From Bacillus pumilus (lineage in GTDB: Bacteria > Bacillota > Bacilli > Bacillales > Bacillaceae): a stretch of 64,000 nt of DNA. The stretch spans positions 62,001 through 126,000 of the forward strand of contig MKZN01000009.1 in NCBI GenBank assembly GCA_001938995.1, read 5' to 3'. A program made the position numbers and the translations under genes. A model generated the notes under the pieces. It saw only the letters and a program-made list of their open reading frames with translations, was not told the DNA's origin and made no database searches. This document shows, piece by piece, positions 57,409 through 64,000 of the stretch. How positions within the stretch are numbered: the first letter of the stretch is position 1; each line of letters begins with the position of its first letter.

Positions 57409-59179
57409 CATAAGTTATCTTAATGAGTCGCATTCTGTAGTTGTTCTTACAGAGAAACCTTCACAAATATGGAATGAAGTTAAGAGGGTCTGTGAGGAGA
57501 ATTCTATTGAAGTAAAAGTTACTTCCGATACTACTTTAGAAATACCTTGGTGGTCTTTTTTATCTTGCGCCAAAGCAATAAATATTGTAGCAAAAAAAAA
57601 TAATATTTCAATTCACATGGATGAAAATATAAAAAAACATCTAATTGTTGCGAGAGAAAAAAAGCAAAACTATGAACTTTCTAAGAATGCTACACCTGCC
57701 TCTAAAGAATTTATTGATCAAAAGTTAAATGAATTAGGTTTTAAAAGAAAACTTACCAACGAACAGCTGAGAAATGTCTCAAAACTCTACTCTTTATCGG
57801 GAGGAGCTACATTTTCCGTTCCTGGTGCTGGTAAAACTACGGAAGCTCTTTCACTCTTTTTTCTAAAGAAAAGCAAACAGACACGATTGCTAATAATTGC
57901 TCCCAAAAATGCATTTCCGGCTTGGGAAGAGCAAATAAAAGAGTGCCTTAATACTCCACCTACAATTTCGCGGCTTCGGGGTGGAGAAAAAAATATTAGA
58001 TTACTTCTCAGGAAGGATCCCCAAGTTGCCTTAATAACATATCAGCAAATTCCAAACGTGATTGACGTTATTGCTCAACACTATAGTAAAAATGAGTTTT
58101 TTTTATTCCTAGATGAATGCCATCGGATTAAAAGGGGGCATGATGGCGTTATTGGTAAATCTATTTTAAAGATTTCTCACCTTCCTGCAGAAAAGCTTAT
58201 AATGTCGGGAACCCCAATGCCAAATGCTCCAGAAGATTTAGTACCACAGTTCAATTTTTTATATCCTGAAATTAAAGTTGATAAAGACAGCGTACTTCAA
58301 GAAATTCAAAACATTTATGTTAGAACTACAAAGAAAGAATTGAATCTAACAGATTACTCTATGAAATATATACCTATTAGAATGAGTGCTGCCCAAAGAA
58401 AAGTTTACGACCTATTAAAATCTGAAACACTTCGTCAACTAGAAGACTTAGATTTACCAGATAAAAACAAGCTAAGGGCAATGGGAAAGAGTGTTATGAA
58501 ATTGCTCCAAGCAACATCTAACCCGGCCTTATTATTGAAAAGTAATGAAAATTACAGCGATGAGCTTAGAGACTTAATCTTGCAAGGCGACAGCACAAAA
58601 TTAGATTATGTAATCAACAGAACAAGGGAATTAGTAAGTAGAGGGGAAAAAGTACTTATTTGGTCGACGTTTATTGATAATATAGAGATTTTAAATACTA
58701 GGTTAAAAGATTTAGGCGCTGATTTCATTCATGGGGGCGTAGACTCTGGTTCAGAAGATGATTCCGATACACGTGAATTTAAAATAAAAAAGTTTCATGA
58801 TGATGAAAGTTCCATGGTTTTAATTGCCAATCCTGCTGCGGCAAGCGAAGGGATTAGCCTCCATACTGTGTGCCATCACGCTATTTATTTGGATCGTAAC
58901 TACAATGCCGCACAGTTCCTTCAATCTGTTGACCGTATCCATAGATTCGGTTTATCAAAAGACATTGCAACCAATATAGAAATTGTGATTTGCACACAAA
59001 GCATTGATGATTCCGTAGGCAGGAGACTTTCCCATAAAATAGAAAATATGGCATTAGTATTAAATGATCCTTCTTTATCTGTTGAACCTGAATACTCAGA
59101 TGAAGAAGTTGTATTTGGAGATTTTAATAACCAAGATGCTCTAGACTTTTTAAAGCATTTAAAAGGTGATAATCAATGA
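57401..59179 (+). CDS. SNF2-family DEAD/DEAH-box helicase
   Basis: 592 residues from ATG 57401, spaced correctly from AGAAAGG; a TTG three codons earlier is too near. Motif I VPGAGKTT at 142-147, motif II FLDECHRIK with DECH at 238-241, motif III SGTPMPNAPEDL, motif IV VLIWSTFIDNIEIL, motif V ANPAAASEGISLHT and motif VI QSVDRIHRFG. It is a full two-lobe SNF2 ATPase and probably translocates on double-stranded DNA. About 130 N-terminal residues before the motor are of unknown type. Both ends overlap neighbours, so it is part of a four-gene coupled operon. Confidence 0.85.
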   Translation: MINISYLNESHSVVVLTEKPSQIWNEVKRVCEENSIEVKVTSDTTLEIPWWSFLSCAKAINIVAKKNNISIHMDENIKKHLIVAREKKQNYELSKNATPASKEFIDQKLNELGFKRKLTNEQLRNVSKLYSLSGGATFSVPGAGKTTEALSLFFLKKSKQTRLLIIAPKNAFPAWEEQIKECLNTPPTISRLRGGEKNIRLLLRKDPQVALITYQQIPNVIDVIAQHYSKNEFFLFLDECHRIKRGHDGVIGKSILKISHLPAEKLIMSGTPMPNAPEDLVPQFNFLYPEIKVDKDSVLQEIQNIYVRTTKKELNLTDYSMKYIPIRMSAAQRKVYDLLKSETLRQLEDLDLPDKNKLRAMGKSVMKLLQATSNPALLLKSNENYSDELRDLILQGDSTKLDYVINRTRELVSRGEKVLIWSTFIDNIEILNTRLKDLGADFIHGGVDSGSEDDSDTREFKIKKFHDDESSMVLIANPAAASEGISLHTVCHHAIYLDRNYNAAQFLQSVDRIHRFGLSKDIATNIEIVICTQSIDDSVGRRLSHKIENMALVLNDPSLSVEPEYSDEEVVFGDFNNQDALDFLKHLKGDNQ

Positions 59180-60057
59180 TTGTTACTGTAGCATTGCTAT
59201 ACTCAACGCAAAGTTTTTTGGAACTGATAACAAGACACAAGATGAGTAAAGAGGTTTTTATCAATAGTTACGTAAAGTACCTGGTTGCTATTCCAGAAAG
59301 TATAGTCGAGTTATCGGTAAAGTGTAAGTGGATTGATCTTGACGAGAAAAATGATATGGAAGTTACTGCATTAGGAAAAGAAATCATTAATTCCCCACTT
59401 CCCACTGAAAAACTTAGAATTCAACTCGAGCATTATATATTAATAGAAAAGCCCACTTGGTTTTTAATGATGCACTATGGTCGAATAGAGGCCGCTCGTT
59501 ATTTTCCAACATCAATATATCAATGTTTTAAAGAAGCCGATTTATTTGATTCTATTTCCACGGAAGTAATTGACTGGTGGGATCATTTAAGTAGCATATC
59601 GAGGAATGAAAGTAATAAAAGTATTTTAGAAATAGGTAGATTAGGCGAGAAGTTGTCTTTTTTTTATGAAAAGAATCGAATTGCTAGCAAGCCGCATTGG
59701 CAGTCTATTGATTCGAACTTCTCCGGGTATGATATTCTATCTAAAATAGAAAAAGATAACGATACAAACTTGAAGATCGAAGTAAAAGCCTCGATAAATA
59801 AGTATCATTTTTTCTTAACTAAAAATGAATGGAAAACTGCAATAGGATCAAATCAACAAGCTTTCCATTTATGGGTTTTCGAACCTTCTTTAGAACTATA
59901 TATATTTACGAGTGATCTTATTAAAACTCATGTTCCTACGAACACAGAAAGAGGTAACTGGGAAAGTTGCCATATTCAACTTAGCGCAAACGACTTATCG
60001 CCATTTAAAGTGGTGCATAATTTAGATATTAACAACATAAAAGAACAAGAGATATAA
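59176..60057 (+). CDS. DUF3883-type PD-(D/E)XK nuclease
   Basis: 293 residues; the ATG overlaps the helicase stop. The C-terminal half is a DUF3883/NOV-type restriction endonuclease fold: GRLGEKLSFFYE with Glu158, NFSGYDILSK with Asp186, and LKIEVKAS with Glu202-x-Lys204, the complete catalytic set. The N-terminal half (1-145) looks like a helical region, possibly a winged helix, with TALGKEI at 65-71. This is the most likely DNA-cleaving subunit of the locus. A 16-pair hairpin overlaps its last codons and separates it from the convergent methyltransferase. Confidence 0.75.
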   Translation: MIVTVALLYSTQSFLELITRHKMSKEVFINSYVKYLVAIPESIVELSVKCKWIDLDEKNDMEVTALGKEIINSPLPTEKLRIQLEHYILIEKPTWFLMMHYGRIEAARYFPTSIYQCFKEADLFDSISTEVIDWWDHLSSISRNESNKSILEIGRLGEKLSFFYEKNRIASKPHWQSIDSNFSGYDILSKIEKDNDTNLKIEVKASINKYHFFLTKNEWKTAIGSNQQAFHLWVFEPSLELYIFTSDLIKTHVPTNTERGNWESCHIQLSANDLSPFKVVHNLDINNIKEQEI

Positions 60058-60076
60058 TCACTTGTTCTTTTATGTT
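60034..60076. terminator. Bidirectional terminator between nuclease and methyltransferase
   Basis: AACATAAAAGAACAAG and its exact complement, 16 pairs with an 11-base loop. It lies between the converging genes, with A and T runs on either side. Confidence 0.85.
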
Positions 60077-60086
60077 TTCACTAATA

Positions 60087-61502
60087 TCAGGGCTCCTTCA
60101 AATCAATATAATCGCTATCCTGAATTTTAATCGAACTTAATATTGGTGGGATTTCTTTGTCAAAATACCCTTTGTGTATTTCAGTTCCTAGGATATTTTT
60201 AAAATAGCTTAAGTTATCTTCATTATAGAAACTATTTGTGTTTCCATTCATATATGAAAAATAATTTTCTGAATTATTTTTGTCGTTCTCCAAAAACTCC
60301 TTGGTGCCAATAATCTCTATTTCTACCGATAGACCATACTTAGAAAAGGGTGCCTTGGACGATATTTCCATAATCAAATCCATTGCTTCTTCTACTGTGT
60401 CCACATCATTCCAGACAAAGGTATATTTTATTCTTCCTAATCTATCTCTTTCTATGTCTTCATTTGTTAATTTCTTTTCATCCGCAATTATCAAACTAAA
60501 ATCACATTGAAGTTCCAAACTATCTTTTAGATCATTTCTCATTTTTTTTACTATTGCTTTAGGAAATTTTAGAACTCTCAATTTATAAATAGTATCTTGC
60601 ATAACTTTTTTAAGTTTTTCTTGTTCCATGTAGTATTGGGCAATTTCTTCCCACTTTTGATTAACTAAAGGAATTGTTACTTGTTCAAAAACCTTTTTAT
60701 AATCAGGATTTGTATCAAAACCAATAAAATTTCTATTTAAAAGCCTAGCCGTGGCGAATAATACGCCAGTTCCAGCAAATGGATCAAATACAACATCCCC
60801 CTCATCGGAGGAAAGTTTAATTATTCGAGCCATCATTTCTGGTGGGAATGGACAAGCATGCTTAAATTCATTATCTCCAAAATCCCTTTTTGTTCCCCAA
60901 CTTCCTTGCGTAGGAATAACGAACTCCCAGATATTGCTTGGAACCTTACCTTCAGGACTATATCTTTCAGGATAATCTATCCACCATTCTTTTAAATCAT
61001 CAACGGTCTTTATTTGATCAACATTGTATTTATAATTAATTGTGTCTTTTTTCGTAAACATCAAAATATATTCAAATACGTTTCTCATTTGCCCTTTTCT
61101 AGACCATGGTAATGTTTTTCCTTTATCCCAAATGATAGTGTCCTGGTGTACCCAACCAATATCTTCCAGAACATTTGAAAGATCATCGGGAAGTCTGACC
61201 ATTTTGCCATTCCTTTTCATAGTATCTATAATCACAAAAAGAGTCGCACTTGTTTTTGAATACTTATATACACCCTCAAAAGTTTTCTTTATATCGCTCA
61301 AGTATTCTGGATAAGTTTGTCCGTATCCCGTTTGCTCATCTACTTCACCATACTGTTTCATATCCCAGTAAGGTGGTGACGTTACAATTAAATCAATAAA
61401 AGGTTCTGCGTCTTGAAAATGTTTATTCATATTAATTGAACTCCCAATAATATAGGAATTTAGTTTGTCATTTATATTATTAAAATCAATATTAGTTTTC
61501 AT
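60087..61502 (-). CDS. Beta-class DNA methyltransferase
   Basis: 471 residues from ATG 61502 (GGAGAGGA site). Motif IV TSPPYW at 41-46 precedes motif I DPFAGTG at 240-246, the order of beta-class N4-cytosine or N6-adenine enzymes. TSPPYW is more usual for N4-cytosine and some adenine enzymes, so the modified base is open. The last 190 residues are an unusual helical/beta extension, longer than in stand-alone enzymes, possibly a subunit contact. It faces the nuclease-helicase operon and is probably the self-marking component. Confidence 0.87.
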   Translation of the reverse strand: MKTNIDFNNINDKLNSYIIGSSINMNKHFQDAEPFIDLIVTSPPYWDMKQYGEVDEQTGYGQTYPEYLSDIKKTFEGVYKYSKTSATLFVIIDTMKRNGKMVRLPDDLSNVLEDIGWVHQDTIIWDKGKTLPWSRKGQMRNVFEYILMFTKKDTINYKYNVDQIKTVDDLKEWWIDYPERYSPEGKVPSNIWEFVIPTQGSWGTKRDFGDNEFKHACPFPPEMMARIIKLSSDEGDVVFDPFAGTGVLFATARLLNRNFIGFDTNPDYKKVFEQVTIPLVNQKWEEIAQYYMEQEKLKKVMQDTIYKLRVLKFPKAIVKKMRNDLKDSLELQCDFSLIIADEKKLTNEDIERDRLGRIKYTFVWNDVDTVEEAMDLIMEISSKAPFSKYGLSVEIEIIGTKEFLENDKNNSENYFSYMNGNTNSFYNEDNLSYFKNILGTEIHKGYFDKEIPPILSSIKIQDSDYIDLKEP

Positions 61503-61871
61503 ATTTGTTCCTCTCCGAGAAATTATCATCATTTCATTATATCAATTTTTAATGAAAAGATCTACAGATATCTATTTTTATTATTTTCACAAGATTGAAG
61601 TTGAAGTATTGATATTTAAAGTTGCTATTAAAATTTAATATTCACATGGATAATTAGTGAGACAAATACTTTTTCAACAAATAAATTGTTTTGATACCAT
61701 GTTTATTCAATCAGTTGTCACTTTGTCATTTTCTTTGTGAAATCCTTATAAAGACATCACTTTCCAAATGACAACCTTCCATTTCACATTGTCATAGGAT
61801 AAAGCCCTCCATACCGGTATGTAGATGACACCGGTGACAAAGTGACATTTTTCAAGTAATAAATCTTTTAA
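61503..61871. other. Gap between methyltransferase and VapE: candidate replication origin
   Basis: 370 AT-rich bases without a gene, containing inverted 13-mers and palindromes described in the next entry. Confidence 0.5.
61716..61847. other. Candidate origin of a phage satellite
   Basis: TGTCACTTTGTCA at 61716-61728 and its exact complement TGACAAAGTGACA at 61835-61847 flank about 105 bases. Inside are ATGACAAC, TTCACATTGTCAT and the 12-base palindrome CATACCGGTATG (61810-61821), and a second ACCGGT at 61830. Satellites of the SaPI/PICI type have such iteron groups right after the rep/VapE gene. It follows the VapE gene directly. Function is inferred. Confidence 0.5.
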
Positions 61872-63184
61872 CTATTTCTTCACTATAAATCCTCTTTGTT
61901 GTCCATAACTACCAAATATCGTGCTTGTTTCCCTTAAATATGACATTTGTCGTAGGATATGATTAATCTCAGTAGATTGTTTTTTGGACATATTATTGTT
62001 ATTTAACAAACACTCATGCCAAACCTCCAAAGAACATATCTTCTCTCTTCTGATAAGGCTACCGTTCGGTTCTGCATACTTCTTTTCTTCATAGTATCGC
62101 CGCTTCTCACCATCAGATAAAGCATACCAGTTTTTAGGGATAGGAATGTCGATAAACGTTTCTATTCTTCCTTTTAGCCCATTATCCTCCCTATGCCTTT
62201 CTTGAATTGCACTTGCTAATTCAATGCTTTCCTTTTGAATTAATATCGTTTTATCTCCCCTATCATAATAATACTTTGCTTCTGCCCATAGTTGATCTAC
62301 CTCTGATTGATTCAAATCATAAAATGTTTTTTCAATCGCATCCCTTTTCTTAATTGAATAGGGAACCATCTTCGATTTCCTGTTTCGTCTCTTAAAAATT
62401 CCGTGTTATTAGTCGTCCCAAAAAAAACGCATTTACGTGGGGACTGAATTGGATACTTTCCATACTTCGGACGATAAACATCTTCTTTTGCAGAAATAAA
62501 TGCCTTAACACTTTCAGAATCTCCTTTTTTCAAAGCTGTTAGTTCCGAGAGTTCAATAATCCAGCTCGTTGAAATCTTTATATAGGCTTCGTCTCCTTTA
62601 AACGATTGGATGCTCTCGTTATACCATTCCATACCTAATTTCGATAGAAGATAGGACTTTCCAATGCCCTGTTCCCCCACAAGCACAACTACCGTGTCGT
62701 GCTTGCTCCCTGGCTCAAAAGCACGCATGACACATGCAGTTAATGTAGTTCTTGTCACTTCTCTTACATAGATGTTATCGTCAGCCCCCAGATAGTCAAT
62801 AAATAATGACTCCAATCTAGGAATTCCATCCCACTTCAAATTATTTAAGTAATCAGTAATTGGATTATAACTATTTTTATAAAAAGATAAATCCAACACT
62901 TCAATGATTTGTCTCTTATTCGTTAAGTTATATTCTGTTCCTAAGTAAACAAGTAGTTGAGCTTCATCTGCATCCGTCCATTGTCTATTTGAATCGCCCT
63001 TCCTTCGCCAAAAAGGAAGACGATTCACCTCTTTCATTTGTGTAAATTCATTCGTTCGAAAAACGTCTATCAGTTTTGCATCCTTTTCAAATACAGTCAA
63101 TAAATACTTATGGTTATTTACAACACAGTCTTTTGAATTTTTCTCAAGAATGTTATAAACTTGAGTTGTATTGTCATTATTCAT
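61872..63184 (-). pseudogene. VapE-type (virulence-associated E) helicase/primase with a frameshift
   Basis: From ATG 63184 (GAAAGGAG site) a VapE domain is readable: WDGIPRLESLFIDYLG, Walker A VGEQGIGKSYLLSKLG, YIKISTSWIIELSELTALKK, FFGTTNNTEFLRDETGNRRWFPI. At about 62360 the frame shifts by one base (CCTATTCAATT where CCTATTTCAATT would restore it) and continues as SIKKRDAIEKTFYDLNQSEV to a normal end at 61872. A further in-frame start at 63277 overlaps the upstream gene's stop. These superfamily 3-like proteins start replication of SaPI/PICI elements. The shift removes the last third unless it is an error or is bypassed. Confidence 0.8.
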
Positions 63185-63273
63185 TTGGGAACTCCTTTCA
63201 AAATGGATAGTGCGTGAGTCTTTTGATGCGCCAACATCAGAAGACTTTTTTATTTTCACTACCCAAGCCTGTC

Positions 63274-63582
63274 TCATCCCTTCCTCCGAAATTTCAAAAT
63301 ATCCTTCCCGTTATTCTTCAATTCCTCGTAATAGCGATCCATATAACAATCTAAATCCTTCTTATGAAACATATAGCATTTCCCTTTTTTCAATGTAGGA
63401 AATTCGGGATCAGCCAAAAAGATTTTTGAAATCGTAGGCCAGGACAATGAAAGATACTTTTCTAATTGCCTAGAGTCCATAAAATAAATATCTTCTTCCA
63501 ATTTTAACGACTGAATATGCTCGTCTACTTTTGCGAGAACGATTTGATTAATAGCTTCCTCGTTGATTTCCATAAGTCGCAT
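63274..63582 (-). CDS. Excisionase-like HTH protein (DUF771-like)
   Basis: 102 residues from ATG 63582 with AAAGGAGG nine bases before it. Residues about 35-90 (YFMDSRQLEKYLSLSWPTISK, then PEFPTLKKGKCYMFHKKDLD) form an excisionase/MerR-like winged HTH where FPTLKKGK is the wing. Phage and satellite genes of this type stand first in the leftward operon and act as excisionase or replication-gene activator. Its stop overlaps the ATG of the VapE frame that starts at 63277. Confidence 0.7.
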   Translation of the reverse strand: MRLMEINEEAINQIVLAKVDEHIQSLKLEEDIYFMDSRQLEKYLSLSWPTISKIFLADPEFPTLKKGKCYMFHKKDLDCYMDRYYEELKNNGKDILKFRRKG

Positions 63583-63716
63583 TGTGACCACCTCCTTTTG
63601 TCAGTCTGCAAATGTTCAACAATAGCGTTAAACTTCTGCGACCTTAATTGAGTGTCACTTTACAGTATACAATTCTATAAATCAATCAATATGTTGAATC
63701 AAATAGAAACTTTTAA

Positions 63717-63757
63717 ATATCAGTTTCTTGATATTTAAAATATAAGGAAACTGATAT
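63717..63757. promoter_or_regulatory. Inverted repeat in the satellite switch region
   Basis: ATATCAGTTTC (63717-63727) and GAAACTGATAT (63747-63757), perfect 11-base arms with a 19-base spacer, located between the leftward HTH gene and the rightward XRE gene. Fits the operator of a CI/Stl-type repressor. Confidence 0.55.
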
Positions 63758-63830
63758 CACAAACTCTCATAAATGCTGTTACACCAAACCACAAGTGGTT
63801 TTATACACAGATTAAATTGGAGGAAAAACT

Positions 63831-63899
63831 ATGAAATTAAATTCATTGTTTATAAAATGTAAACTTTTATATATCCCTAGACATGTTGTAATATGGTAA
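63831..63899 (+). CDS. Tiny ORF with a strong ribosome site (22 aa)
   Basis: ATG 63831 follows GGAGG at good distance and encodes MKLNSLFIKCKLLYIPRHVV then IW. It ends 39 bases before the XRE gene. It may be a leader peptide of the repressor transcript or the decayed start of a lost gene. No family can be assigned at this size. Confidence 0.35.
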   Translation: MKLNSLFIKCKLLYIPRHVVIW

Positions 63900-63938
63900 A
63901 CACACACACTATCTATATGAGAGGTTGGAGAGGTTGAT

Positions 63939-64000
63939 ATGAAATCATTAGGGGAAGTTATTCGCCAGAGAAGATTGAGTATGAATTTGACGTTAGACCA
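63939..64000 (+). CDS. XRE-family regulator, cut by the window edge
   Basis: ATG 63939 with GGAGAGG upstream encodes MKSLGEVIRQRRLSMNLTLD, the standard first helices of a Cro/CI-type HTH, before the window ends. It is divergent from the excisionase-like gene across a region with an inverted repeat, like stl or cI in satellites and phages. The integrase would be expected further right. Confidence 0.75.
   Translation, partial: MKSLGEVIRQRRLSMNLTLD

Noticed and set aside
55655-61502. DISARM, BREX or a classical type I system
   Set aside because: drmA/drmB/drmC, PglZ/BrxC and HsdR/HsdS signatures are all absent.

Overview
The window reads as the chromosome of a Bacillus of the B. pumilus/safensis/altitudinis type. 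This is inferred from B. subtilis-like gene order (mneS/yeaB-yeaC-yeaD-yebA-guaA ... pbuG-yebC-yebE-yebG-purEKBCSQLFMNHD), the neighbouring gabP-cotA pair, a yodPQRST-type cluster, AGGAGG ribosome binding sites and moderate GC. No rRNA, tRNA or CRISPR array was recognised.

Core metabolic half (1-26 kb, 33.5-44 kb). The left end holds a YerA-type adenine deaminase, a small membrane protein and a yodQRST plus yodP set (deacylase, two CoA-transferase subunits, aminotransferase, acetyltransferase). A divergent PucR-type regulator sits in the middle of that set, and kamA is absent from the window. Next comes the complete twelve-gene purine operon on the minus strand, read from a promoter at about 22.56 kb. 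Its leader carries two PurBoxes, a guanine riboswitch and an intrinsic terminator. Upstream lie yebG, yebE, yebC and pbuG, and pbuG has its own guanine riboswitch. guaA, the yebA-yeaD-yeaC protease/DUF58/MoxR group, the manganese exporter mneS, gabP and cotA follow.

First accessory segment (about 26.3-33.5 kb), between pbuG and guaA. It holds an ECF sigma/anti-sigma pair whose sigma gene has an in-frame TGA, a doubly frameshifted acetyltransferase, a membrane-anchored orphan, a DUF262 protein with a palindrome at its start, and a decayed tyrosine recombinase against the 3' end of guaA.

Variable segment (44-51.4 kb). It holds secreted and membrane proteins, paiA, a paiB with a stop at codon 8, a MarR regulator with twin operator-like sites, and a DUF3231 protein.

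Second accessory segment (about 51.7-64 kb and beyond the right edge). Three blocks can be seen. (1) A remnant conjugation-like operon: lipoprotein, VirB6/TrbL-like membrane protein split by an in-frame TAG, and three small coupled genes. (2) A probable defence locus: BglII/BstYI-family protein, ParB-fold protein, SNF2 helicase and DUF3883 nuclease in one operon, with a convergent DNA methyltransferase. (3) The replication/control half of a phage satellite: frameshifted VapE-type helicase/primase, candidate origin with inverted 13-mers, excisionase-like HTH gene, operator-like inverted repeat and divergent XRE regulator. The defence locus appears to be cargo of the satellite-like element. I cannot match this gene combination to a named defence system, and it is my main candidate for something undescribed. 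Several genes across the window carry single in-frame stops or frameshifts, so read-level confirmation matters.
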